Source: Symbiodinium natans
Taxonomy: Eukaryota > Sar > Dinophyceae > Suessiales > Symbiodiniaceae
NCBI GenBank assembly: GCA_905221605.1
Contig: CAJNDS010000576.1
Location: 1 to 64,000, forward strand
Direction of reading: 5' to 3'
DNA: 64,000 nt
In this document: positions 42,516 to 53,189 of the stretch, piece after piece
Position numbering within the stretch: position 1 is the first letter of the stretch
How the letters are laid out: the number at the start of each line of letters is the position of its first letter
Notes under the pieces: model-generated
What the model saw: the letters and a program-made list of their open reading frames with translations, nothing else
Databases searched by the model: none
What the model was told of the DNA's origin: nothing
Made by a program: the position numbers and the translations under genes

Positions 42516-42992
42516 TTACAAGTCTGGGGACACATGCCTGTGGGAAAAAGCAAGGGCAATCACAAGTAACAAGCCAACTGCTGCTGAGAAATACTTGACA
42601 TCGCTGCTGCGGTCTAAACCTCCATTTGGGGCGAGACTGTCGTGCCGCATCAAACTAATACAGAAACAAGCCTCGAACACAGGTCTTTCGCCAGCAAGTC
42701 CTGAGTTCTCCAGGGCCCCGACCGTCACCGGGCCCGTCACGGGGGAGCCGTCAGAATAGACCAAGCTGTCGGGAGGCACCTCACTCAGGAGTCGACACAT
42801 CAGGCGACACAAGAGCAACCACAAGCGAAGCGGTGACAGTTTGACAGCGTTGAGATCGGCCAAAGCGAGAGGCACGCCGGCATGCCGAACCCAAAGAGAA
42901 TAGGAGAACGCTGTATTGCCCTTAATCGTTTGCTTCTCCACACGGATGCCAAGGATTGGCACGCTCACGGAAGAGCCGGAAGCCGGATCCAC
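42516..42992 (-). CDS. Open frame of 158 codons with two hydrophobic helices, unknown
   Basis: Minus frame containing VEKQTIKGNTAFSYSLWVRH, ADLNAVKLSPLRLWLLLCRL and a final hydrophobic YFSAAVGLLLVIALAFS. The GNTAFSYS segment faintly recalls an ankyrin start (GNTALHYA), but the rest of that repeat is not evident. The plus strand has an overlapping 148-codon frame. Low-confidence candidate membrane protein. Confidence 0.3.
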   Translation of the reverse strand: MDPASGSSVSVPILGIRVEKQTIKGNTAFSYSLWVRHAGVPLALADLNAVKLSPLRLWLLLCRLMCRLLSEVPPDSLVYSDGSPVTGPVTVGALENSGLAGERPVFEACFCISLMRHDSLAPNGGLDRSSDVKYFSAAVGLLLVIALAFSHRHVSPDL

Positions 42993-42999
42993 GACGGTG

Positions 43000-45930
43000 C
43001 CCCCCTCACTCCTGGCTCAAGGGGAGGCTCAACAGGTTCTGCGGTTTTTGGAGCTCCAGGAGCTCTAAATGTGGGAGGGTTCCGGACTTGGGCTCGAGCA
43101 GGCGGATTTCTCAACTGCAAGTTTCGAGGCTGCACTTGGAGGTTCAGCTCTCATGGGTGTGGTCAGGGGGCCATCAGACAAGGACGCCAGTTTATGATAC
43201 CAGTTGAGGCTCAAGAGCTTCCACCCTTCAGGTCACAAGGCCCGATTTGGGCTTCCTAGCAGTTCCGGACTAACAAGCCCAAATGTTCCCAACACTCAGG
43301 CCCGAGAACATTTGCAAGAACAAATCGAAGCCAAGAGTCGCATCCAGTGTCACGGCCGCGGAGAGTTTCCTAAACGGAGAAGGATATTTGGGTCTACAAG
43401 TAGGACCTTTGGTCTGTCAAAGCTCGTGGTGTTGTCTGGGCATTCAAGCTGCAACAGAGGCAATTCAATTACACATTGTCACAGTCATCGTAACCACACG
43501 GGCTAGATGACGAAGCCTTGGGATCTAGAGGTGCCAAAAGCCTTGCAAGGCACATTCGGCTGACTTAAGCAATCCGCGGCAAGACCGCCCTCTACAACAT
43601 GTCAGTCTCCCAGCCTCCCCCTGTGAATCCCCCCGTGAATAACAGCCTGAAGGAAGGCTTCCAAATAAAAGTAAGGGACCGCAGCGCTACGACCATCGAC
43701 TGCTCCGAAGCCGGAGAGATGCACATGGAAGTCGGCGCAAAACCTTCGCCTAACAGACTCCAAAGTATGGGTGCTGTGCTTTGGTACTGTTGCAAGTCGA
43801 ACCGAGTTCTTGTGGAGCTGCCAAATAATCGACGAAAGCCAAAGACTCCAGACACCGTTTACACACTCACATGAAAGTGTCGCGGACGCTGCTCTGCTCG
43901 CCTCTTCGGGAACAACACTGCAAACGGAAGTGCGATGCAGTGATTCCTCCATGTTCTCACAACGTCCTGCCCCCAGCCCTTCAAAAATGCCACTCTAGAC
44001 TTGTCACTATTAGCCACTATCCAAAACTGATGCCCTGCTCTGAACAACTCACTGAAGGTGCCGAGGCAGAACTTGAAAGGTTTCACATGGCTTTACAAAT
44101 GCTTTACATGTGTTTGAATAAGTGTTCACAATCTTGGTTGCACCCACAAGGCGCACTTGAACCCGCACCGAGTCGCACTCGAAGCTGACACATGAAAGAG
44201 TCGATGAAGCAGACGTCTGACTCCCATCCTCATGGATGCCTATTCTTGGTTTCTATGCGCCCTTTCATGACCCGAACATCTGCCCTTTTTGGCAGAAGTA
44301 TCTGGGGCTAAAGAGGCAGTGTAGGAATGAATGAGCCTCCTACGGTTTCCTAAGTTGCTTTCGGCTGGAAGGAATCGCAGGCAGCTCTTGTGACAGGCAC
44401 GATCAGCTCAGACGGATACCCATTCGTGTGCAATTTTTTCCAGCGCATTCTGGCGCTGTGTTTGTTCTCCCTTTTTGTGCTGACCGTGAAGACTGTGCAG
44501 TATGGAAATCTGCTTCTTTCAGCTACGGGCTGTTAGGAATCACATCTGGGCTAGTGTGAATAGGTTGTTCTTGCGGCGCGCTCGTCTCCATGATGGCCGA
44601 GGTTGCTGTTGCTAATGATAGAGAAGTTCTGATGCCCTGCGTGTACTTGTGCCTCTTCCCCGCGCCTTCTGTTCTTGAACACGTTGGGCGGCCCTCGTTC
44701 CTTCTTTACCTAACAGCACCAAGTTGTAGCCATCAGCACCAGCAGCATGAACCAACCACCATCGCCACACATCACGACCAGACCGCAGTCACACCTTCAC
44801 AACTGTACCACGGTAAGCACTTCAACAAGCAAGAAAGCAACACAACTTTGTGCGGGAAAGGGCTCCTCTGGCACATCAGTTTCTGCATCCTCCAGCAGCG
44901 CCTCGAAACTCCCCTGGCTGGACGATGCTGTCAAAAGCTCTGTCAGTCAATACCGTAGTTACCGCAGTTCTGCATGAGGCTGTTTTCAGGGAGCTGATGT
45001 GACGAATTGTACACGCACAACCAGGAACGCAGGGCAATGTGCTGATGCAGTGAGCAAGAAGTTGAAACAGGAGTAGTCGTCGTTCTCACGCTGCAGGCAA
45101 CATTTCCGCAGGTTGCAACCAAAACTTGCAAACGCCCCAGTGCACACACAGATCTTGTTAGACAGATCATCGGCAAAAAGCCATGCCTTACCACAAGATG
45201 TGAAATATTTTGGTGTCGAATTTGTGTCAGGAAATTTTGCGCGGCGGGGCTTCTAGCACAGTAGTAGGGGACAGAAGTACAGAAGGCACAAAGATCTGAA
45301 GCACCCTTACGGCCCTTCCTGGCTACAAGAATCTTGTTCGAAAGTGCGAAGGGTAGCAATGATAACGTCAACCGACAAAGCAATGCTTGTCATGAAGCCC
45401 GTTGGCATTCGCTGACAACTCCATGGTTTAAAACGGCACATATGGCTTGGGCACTTAAAAAGCACAGTCAGCAGTTGACTCCTCGTCATCTGAGATGCAC
45501 CCGCCCGTCTTCCACTTGATGCTGACGTCCTGCACAAACCAAAGATTTACAGCCCGTCCTGTCAACTTCCGCAACCCATCTGGACAACCGGGGATTCCCA
45601 TTAGCAGAGTGGGCCCGCGTTGGTCCTTGAGTGGTTCACCAGCCAGGTCAGTGACCTCAAACAGTCACAAACAGTGTTGCGCTCTTCTCAATCCTCTTAC
45701 AACGATTTCTACCACAATGAGGGGCACCATGGCTCCGAGAAAGAATTCAACTCCCAAAAACTCAGACTGGCCTGACCAAAGATTCGCTTGGCCAGTGTGT
45801 CCGAAGGCGGCATTGGCGGCGCAGCCACGGTGGGCGGAGGCCTGAAATCAGCTAACGCAGGAAGGCCCCCATATGCCCAAGGAATCGAATAAGGACCAAC
45901 AAATGCAAACCCGGGGATCATAAAACAGTC
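43000..45930. other. No gene supported
   Basis: Mixed sequence with many short frames on both strands and no recognised domain. CAGCACCAGCAGCATGAACC near 44,730 is a minor CAG-type repeat. Confidence 0.4.
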
Positions 45931-45944
45931 AAGCCAACAAAATC

Positions 45945-46245
45945 AACTTTTGCAGGTTCTTGGTTCGCAAAGGCACCAAGTACTGCAAAATCACACATTC
46001 TACCTGTCGGCAGGCTCTACGTAATGCAAGCTCCCACCATGGGAAAATACAGCACTTCTGCCTTCAAGTTCAATGAAAAACAACAGTACTGTACATTTTC
46101 GCAGGCTCCAAATGCTGAAGGTTACAGCATTGCTGCCGATTCACAAGCTCCAAAGATGGTAATTTACAGCATTTCCGCATTTTTTCAAGTTGCAAATACA
46201 GTGCTTACAGCACCTCTGCTTATTTACAGGCATCGAAAATGTTCA
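45945..46245 (+). repeat. ~42-bp tandem repeat that keeps a reading frame
   Basis: Units begin with CARGCTCC or CAAGTT near 46,028, 46,064, 46,103, 46,144 and 46,186, with spacing of 36-42 bases. Weaker units lie upstream from 45,950. In one plus frame (open 46,024-46,395) the best units read QAPTMGKYSTSAF, QAPNAEGYSIAADS and QAPKMVIYSISAFF, i.e. a 14-residue repeat with QAP---YSISA. Frame-keeping suggests a coding minisatellite in a repeat protein. The unequal spacing of the weaker units argues for decay. Confidence 0.5.
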
Positions 46246-46356
46246 AATTTGACTTTGTCTTGTATCGGGATTTGCAACAGAGATGTCATTTGCCCCATTT
46301 TCGCAAACCATGCAACCGGTAAAGCGGTTCAACAGTGCAAATGGCCAGGGAAATGC

Positions 46357-46589
46357 CCTGCTCGGGCCATAGCATTGCAAGCTCCGCCCAGGTGAGGGTG
46401 CGGTCCCAGAATGCGACCGCGGCGATGTCTACCTCGAGGGCACCCAAGGTTTCCCAAAAAATGGACGCAAGGGAGGGGGCTTCAGGAGGCCTGGAACTCG
46501 AGCTTTTGACTTTGTGACCCGCTGCCCATGGATTTGTGGGGTACTTCCGGAAAAAGGCCATCCGGAGTGCTTCGCAATGCTTCGCCTTC
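46357..46589 (-). CDS. Candidate exon ending a LamG/concanavalin-like domain
   Basis: The minus strand has a good acceptor (GTGGGTAGTCTCACAG) at 46,590. The frame after it reads KAKHCEALRMAFFRKYPTNP, then SIFWETLGALEV and DIAAVAFWDRTLTWAEL. The last segment matches the C-terminal signature of LamG/pentraxin-like jelly-roll domains: a G-I-DV--W-RAL---E pattern, where the last strand is followed by a short helix (family knowledge). A GC-type donor could follow CCCGAGCAGG at about 46,357. The earlier strands of the domain were not found upstream, so they lie in other exons or the copy is broken. The domain usually binds carbohydrate or protein ligands outside the cell. Confidence 0.5.
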
Positions 46590-47407
46590 CTGTGAGACTA
46601 CCCACACACGATTACAACCAAGCAAAAGGCAAATAGCAAAATCCAATGCCGGGCTGTTCACACTCGACTCTGAGTGGTAAGGGTGAGAGTCGGTGACAGA
46701 GCAATCCGCCTCGTTGCTGGCCCACCCTGCATTGCGCAGCTTGGAACCAACCAGGGACATCGCAAAGGTGCCCAAATCCAGGAGCCCCTCCTCGGAACTT
46801 TCTACACCAAAACAAGCACAATCCAAGAGTGTGGAGGCGTTCACCGAATTGACGCTTGCCCTTGCATTTCATGCAGTCGCTTCAAAATGTCATCACGTGC
46901 TGGCCGATCCTACGTGTCACCGCAGCTTGCTTTGTCTGATATGAGAACCCGTGAATCCATCGACGGAACCTTGTCCACGCCCAGGACAGAGGTCGCACCG
47001 GCCACGGAACGGAGGAAGATTTGGATCCATCCCTGCGCGGCTCTGTCATCTCTTCTTGGGGACAAGTCTTTGCGGGGTCGTGAATGCAGCAGGGAGGGCA
47101 AGCTGTGGACAGAAGTCTACTGTGTCAAGCCTGCCTACGAACTGCAAACACAGCCTGGTCCAAGAAATCTGCATTTACCTCCAAGGAGTGCTCGCCGTCC
47201 AAGCAGCCTAGGTTTGTCCGGGCCCTGCCTTAAGCTTTTGACACATATTAGACATATTGGGATCAATGTTTGTGGATCGGAAGCACGGAGAACAGCTAAC
47301 CCCGGCCTGGATCTTGACCCTCGTTGTGAGGTTCAGTTGTCTCGCACTCTAAACTTTTAAGAGCAGAGGTGTGCAATCCACATGAAATCACTTGCGAAAA
47401 GCGTACT

Positions 47408-47611
47408 TTATTTGGCATCCACACACATGCCTAGCCAGAGCAGCAGACTTTGGTCTTGTTGTCGCCGGGCATGGCCAGCCAATGCTTGTTGTCCTGAGCT
47501 GCATTTTGCTGGCCGTGTCTTGGCAGATTCACTTGGCTCCGCACCACCTCGGGCCGTTTGAGCAATGATGCAAACAATTAGAACCATTAGAACCGCATCA
47601 GAATCACCCAA
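47408..47611 (-). CDS. Candidate segment with a signal-like leader
   Basis: Minus frame opening with DSDAVLMVLIVCIIAQTARG, a hydrophobic core of about 12 residues followed by small residues, then a polar Ser/Gln/Arg-rich tail to a stop at 47,408. It might be a secretory first exon upstream of the LamG-like exon on the same strand, ~800 bases away, but no splice link can be shown. In-frame ATG codons are internal, so the start is uncertain. Confidence 0.25.
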   Translation of the reverse strand: MGDSDAVLMVLIVCIIAQTARGGAEPSESAKTRPAKCSSGQQALAGHARRQQDQSLLLWLGMCVDAK

Positions 47612-47639
47612 GGCACATGGCCCATCAGCAGGCTGTCCC

Positions 47640-48570
47640 AGCCCTTCGCATCACTGGCGACGGGGCGGAAGCAAACGGCAACAGTGAAGTTCTCCTGCAA
47701 AGGCATCGGGGCAAGTCGGCTTCAGCTTGAGGTTGATGCTACACTGTAGTGCGTGGAGTTGTTACGTACGGTCTTCTCCACATCGTGAAACCGCTGTGAG
47801 TGGGGAGTATGTGTGTTTGTGTGTGTGTGGTGACATCAGCTGCCTTCGGCATTACTGATTACTTTTGTGGGCTGCCATCTCGCGCGTGACTGCTGCCTCT
47901 GGCTTAAATGTCCCCAAGCAAAAGGGTAGACTTACCGGTTTTCATTGCTCCCTGTCTGAGGACTGCAGGCGATAAGCATCTATAAGTCAAAAAGGCCCTT
48001 CCGCTGGACAGCCAGGAAGCACAACTCAACGAAAAACGAACTTCCAGCAGAACAACATCCTGGAAGCATCACGCAGCCAGGCTCGCCAAGAGATGCGAGA
48101 GTTCGCTACTCACGGAGGCGAGGCTAATGAGATTGTGGCAAATCGGATGGATTGTGTCGTCATGGAACTTTGGCAACAGCTAGAGGAGACCTAGGCAGCA
48201 ATCGAGGACAGTGATCTTGAAACTTGGCCGGCTCCATCATCAGTAGGTGTGTCCAACGCCATCGCATGTCGTACAGGAATCATCAAACACTCAGCGTCGC
48301 CAGCATGCAGTACGTCTGAAGTCAGTTATTCTCGCTTTCTGAGGACGAAGTGCAAGGTCAAGACCCGCGTTGCAAGGTGCATGACGATGCACAGAAGTTG
48401 CGTCCCTGGGCCTGGTTTGGGATGTTGAGGGGTGTGCTGAGGGTGTTTGAAGTCCGCTTAGTGTTCTTTGGGTCACCCCCTTTTGGTCTCTTTTGTTGGC
48501 ATAGGCATGCATAGGCAGCCGAACGAGTCATGACCAGTTTGACTGCAGCCTGACTTGGCAACAAGACATT
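47640..48570. other. No gene supported
   Basis: A short GT microsatellite at 47,811-47,828. Otherwise mixed sequence with short frames. Confidence 0.4.
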
Positions 48571-48699
48571 GATTTTGCATCAAGGCCTTCTAACAGTGGC
48601 TGTAGCAGTTGCTGCCCGCCTTCAGCTCCAGGAGCCCTGCCGGATCTTCGATCACCCGGAGCCGACCCTTTCCTGGGCCGCCAAGCCTCTCAGCCGACG

Positions 48700-48765
48700 T
48701 TTGGAAACCCCCATAAACGCTCGCATGATGGCTTTGGACAGGATTCATGTCAATGTGGGTGTTGA
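48700..48765 (+). repeat. Hairpin repeat family fragment
   Basis: AACGCTCGCATGATGGCTTTGGACAGGATTCATGTCAATG keeps the CGCATGATGGSTTTGGA...GGATTCATATG core of the 21-22 kb cluster but has no G-run/C-run hairpin. The adjacent 48,815-48,840 segment has its own small repeat, CCAGTGGACCAGTGGACC. Confidence 0.55.
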
Positions 48766-48964
48766 AAGAACGACATTCTTTGGAACAACTTCTGCACAGC
48801 ACCAGCAAGACCGGAGGACCAGTGGACCAGTGGACCACGGGACGAGAAGACCGGGTAGCCAAAACAAGAGCAGACAAGGGGCCCAGCAGGCCAGGACATG
48901 ACATGTCCACCAAAGGAAAAGCATCGCAAAAGAGACCCTTCAGTGTTGACTGATAGACGCGCCG

Positions 48965-49110
48965 CGCTGCAGCGAGCGAGAGAGGAAGAGAGGGAGCGAG
49001 AGAGAGAGAGAGAGAGAGGGAGAGAGCGCGAGAGAGGGAGCGAGAAGAGCGAGCGAGAAAAAGTGAGAGAACGAGCGAGAAAAAGAGAGGGAGAAGAAAA
49101 GGCGAGGACC
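48965..49110. repeat. GA-rich microsatellite region
   Basis: GAGAGA, GAGCGAGA and GAAAAAGAGA variants over ~145 bases. The Arg/Glu frame on plus and Leu/Ser frame on minus (part of a 220-codon open frame) are low complexity and not called as genes. Confidence 0.9.
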
Positions 49111-49289
49111 CACACCATGCCTTCTTTTTGCAAAGCTGTGGAAGCCTTGCCTCCAAAAGGGCACTCCGTTTTCCGTCGACGGTGTCGGACCACTTGTCTT
49201 CAGCCCTTCTGGCAGCGCGCCATCTGGGGAAGCTCTGTAGGTTCATGTGCATGCAGTTCTACGTAATGGAGGCCTGCAACTGAGGTGCC

Positions 49290-50900
49290 AGGACGATCAT
49301 TGATTAGGCTCAAGGTCTGTAATCAGGGGTTTTTACTGAGCCAGGACCAGGGTGAGGACACGGGGCATCCCCTCAATGCCTGGGCGCAGCACGACCTTCG
49401 CACCCTCGGGCCAGGGCAGTGTCGGCGTCGATGCGCCAGCAGATGCACCGGAGCCCATGGGAGCGAAACTAGATGCGATCCTTCAATGCTGAAGGCATCT
49501 CTGACTTTGTAGCCTGGGCTAGCTGTGCTTTACATGTCGTCTGTTAATCCAACATCCCTGAAGTTTCAGATATTGTCTTGCTGGAAGATGAACTCTTGGG
49601 ACCAGAGTCAGAGCCTTGCAGTCTGAAGAAACCCCCAATCCTCGTGAAGGAAGAAGTATGGAGCCAGGGCATAATTTCAAATTTCACAACTTTGGGCGAA
49701 AGACATGCGTGAATCCGGAGAACAGCTGGAGCAGCCGCAACGTCTGCAACGCTCTTTTGCACATACCTCTTGAAAGATGTTACATCAACCCAACACCATT
49801 CTGACAGAAAGATTAGCCAATAACGGTGAGCATAATACTGTCAGGGCTCGCTGGGGCTGCTCGGCGAAAAGTAAGTGACAGTGGCCTGCCATGCACTGAG
49901 ACAAAGTTTTGGCCCCATGAACTGCAACTTCAACCTACAAAAAGGCGAGTTCCCTGAACACGGAACCCAAGAAGGCAAGCCGACGATTTCATCAACAGAA
50001 GAACGATGACGTCGACTGGAACATCCACACCCCTTTCTTGACGGCAGCAAGCAGCACAGCTGTGACCGTCGAAAGTTCCTATGCCTGTATCACCTGCGAT
50101 AGCTTTACACATGTGTGCACATCAGGCCTCCGCGACTTCATGGCCACGCGAAAGCTGTCCTTCATGCAAACGCCAGGCGAGAAGCTGCACAAATATAAAA
50201 GGTCAAGAAGTGCTAACATGCTGCAGCATAGCCAGTGCTGCTGGACAGGAATGTTCGCCTACAGCAAACGGAAACAGCCAAGTGTCCTTTATCACCGAAA
50301 CTGAAGAGTCTTAGCATTCGAGTTCTCCACCCTGTTTCGGTCCTGAGACATTGTGCTTGTTGCCTCTCCTTGCACCTGCTTTCAGAATTTCAAGCCCATA
50401 CATGGACAAAGGTGGTGCGCAACAGATATTCCGTAAACTCTCAGCAATCCGGTGAATCAGCACCCAAAACCCGCAGCGCAACACCTCCAAAGCCATCCCA
50501 AGCAGGCCTCCAAGAGTTCATAGCCTTCGAGAACCCCTCGGAGCTCTGACTCAGGCTTGGGGTAAAGTAAAGTGCTTTGACATTGCATGTGGCTTTGGGG
50601 CACTTGTGCAAGGAAAAGCTTTTTAAATTGAGTTTGGCCTGACAGTCTGGAGAGCTCAGCAAGTGGCCCTGAGCGGCTGCCCAGCCATCCGCATCCACCT
50701 CTCCAGGGCAGAAAGGTCGGCGTCCACGGTGTTCGCGCGTCAACGCTGCGGTTGTTACGGCTGCATAGCTATGGTCCGGCGCAACCCCACGTAGCCTTCT
50801 TCACCAGGACTGTGGGTGCAGGCGGAATCTGGCCTCAGAATGGGACTTCACGGTGGAGTTTCTTGTTGCGCCTTTTGCTGTGGATCCCCCTTTTTTGGTG
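49290..50900. other. Short protein-like frames on both strands, none supported
   Basis: Minus 50,050-49,841 (WVPCSGNSPFCRLKLQFM) and plus 50,038-50,304 (DFMATRKLSFMQTPGEKLH) look mildly protein-like but are short, adjoining and on opposite strands. I could not tie either to a splice pattern. Confidence 0.3.
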
Positions 50901-50924
50901 GGATGGTGGTGGGCTCTCTATGTT

Positions 50925-51262
50925 TCGATAGGGAAATGTGTATTTTCTCTATAGTTCAATCGGAAAGCCTCTAGTTTCTCGATTTTCCTTAGGATATCAA
51001 ATCTCTAATTGTTGTGTTTGAACAGGAAAATCTCAATTTTCTCGATATGTTTGTAGGAAAACCTTTGTTGCGTTTATATTCTCCTAGGGAAACCTTTACG
51101 GTCTTCACAGAATCAGATAGTCGCTCTTTTCTCAATTTTTCAGTAGGGGAACACCTGTGTCTTGTCTTTGTTTTTGCCTGGGAAAAACTATATTTTCTAT
51201 GTGTATATATATACATGTGTGTGTGTGTATTTTCATATTTTTGTAGGGAAACCTGTATGATG
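50925..51262 (+). repeat. Degenerate minisatellite (TAGGGAAACCT type)
   Basis: The box TAGGGAAACCT, with variants ATAGGGAAATG, TAGGAAAACCT, TAGGGGAACACCT and TGGGAAAAAC, recurs about nine times at 30-60 base intervals, separated by T-rich TTTTCTC-ATTTT spacers. A TA/GT microsatellite (51,205-51,228) sits inside it. AT-rich and non-coding. Confidence 0.65.
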
Positions 51263-52730
51263 AGATTTGGGGCTTACAGCTTCCGACGTGCACAAACCTC
51301 TTCTTCGGTGCTGATGTTGTGCAGCTTTGCTGCAAGTGGGGCTGATCGACCGACCCATCGCAGATGGCGGGTCAGAAAACTCAGTAAAGGGTCGAATTCA
51401 TGTTGAGGCCTGCAGGCTTTAAGAGCCGGATGTTTGCGCACAGGCTTTTTGAGAAGCCGCCCAAAACCCCCAGCAACATCTCTTCATTTTCCCACGTTAC
51501 GCTTATTCCCGCCAGGTGGCTCACGCTGAAGCCCAAGCCGCCCTCAGAGACCATCGCTGTGAACACGTCCGTCGAGGACAAGCTCGCAGCTTGCGGTGCG
51601 CCTTTTTTGAATAAGTCACGTTGATATTGTGAGACCAACAGTTTTGCAATGTTTTTGTTGCAAGCAAGTTCGCCCTGGAGAGCACCCCCTGCATCCTCTT
51701 GCGTAAACGCAAATGTTCTAAGAAACGCACTGTGCCAACTGATGCTGGGCCGAAGGCTCTCTGACTTGGCAGCCGGTGGGTCCTGGAATCAAGAACAAGC
51801 CTGCATAAACCCTGCACAGGCCAGCATTGTCTTGTGTCTGTAGAGTGGCCATCAACAAGCCTCCAGTCTCCAGTGTTAACGATTTGGATTCACAGCACAT
51901 GTGTCAGCCTTGGAAGCCTCGGCCATGTGCATAAGTTAAGGGATCATAGGAGGGGACCCCGAAAACCTGACCTTAAGCTGTGTACTTGAAGTCCCTCATA
52001 AACCGCTAAGAAGCCCCAAGATGTTCCCTTTTTCCCCTAAAGCAAGAGCCCACACGGCCCACCAAGCCGTGTGGTCTCTCCTCCACTTGAGGCCTCCATG
52101 GCGCTCAGGGCCAGAAGGTTCAGTAGGAACAGAATGGAAAGCCGGGCAAGAAGCCATCTTTGGACACCAGGGCAGTTGCGAGTTGTTTGGGCTATGTGTA
52201 GCTGCCCATGTATGCGAATTCGAATGCCTCCTCGTTCCTGCTGACAGTCTCAATGCTTGATCTTCTTCTCTGCAATGCCCCCCACCCCGCCCCCCCCTTC
52301 CCGAAAGTGTAGAGGGCTGGCCAAATTCTTCGCGGTGAGTGATGGGCATCCTGAAACGTGCTTCACCAGCACTCTGAGACCCTGAGTTGGGTGAGTTCCC
52401 AAGAGATTTCCCGGCGCAGCAGCGACACAGCACCCGGCAAGCATCCGGCCACACACAGCCACCTTGAGAACCTGTTGGTGGGATGAGCAGGCTCGTCACA
52501 GCCATCTGGAGGCAATGAAGCCATCAAGTGGGCAGAAGCGATCCGCTGAATTCCTAGTATGAACAAGTGAACTTCCAGTCTGCGGACCTCTGCAGGTGGC
52601 CGCAGCGAGAGCTTGAGCGGCCGCTCCTGCATCGGACCGCTTCTGGGCATTCTTGGGCATTCTTGGGCTCTTGGACATGTGGGCACATGAGGCCAAAACC
52701 CCAGGCCAGGCACTATAGCTACTATGTGGC

Positions 52731-53186
52731 ATGATCACGGTGTGCAAATTCCCTTCTCAAGTTTGTCAGCGCGCTTGGCGTGGACCCTCACACATGCCCA
52801 GTGCAAAGCTGGGAGTTCAAGCACTTTCAGCCAGTGGCCCGACTCCAGCGGCAGCAGGCTCATATCGAAAAACAGTCAGCAACGGGGTCTTCTTGGCATC
52901 TGCTCTGAAATCAGATGTGGCCGGCGAAGACGAACTTTGCATTGGTGTCTACACTTTTTGGTCCAGGTACACTGCTAAGTTTTGCTGCACCCTATCTGTT
53001 TCGAGGCACTGGTTGTTCTTCAACATGGGGTGGAGGCGGTGGAGATTCACAGAAATGAAAACTCTTTGCGAACTCCAACAACTCCACAAAAGCCAAGAGG
53101 AAGCAACTCTGTGCCTTCAACTTCTGCTTGATGTCTGCTTCCTCAGCTACAATGCTTGCAAACTCGCAACGCCGATGGGGGAATAA
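52731..53186 (+). CDS. Open frame of 151 codons, unknown
   Basis: Plus frame ending in TAA at 53,186, with SAKLGVQALSASGPTPAAAG, ALKSDVAGEDELCIGVYTFW and ELQQLHKSQEEATLCLQLLL, a plausible mix of a small-residue linker, a beta-like stretch and an amphipathic helix. No family recognised. The first ~25 codons are less protein-like, so an acceptor near 52,800 is possible. Confidence 0.35.
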   Translation: MITVCKFPSQVCQRAWRGPSHMPSAKLGVQALSASGPTPAAAGSYRKTVSNGVFLASALKSDVAGEDELCIGVYTFWSRYTAKFCCTLSVSRHWLFFNMGWRRWRFTEMKTLCELQQLHKSQEEATLCLQLLLDVCFLSYNACKLATPMGE

Positions 53187-53189
53187 CTA

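Noticed and set aside
48590-49252. Minus open frame of 220 codons
   Set aside because: Its centre is a Leu/Ser run translated from the GA microsatellite; the flanks are not protein-like.
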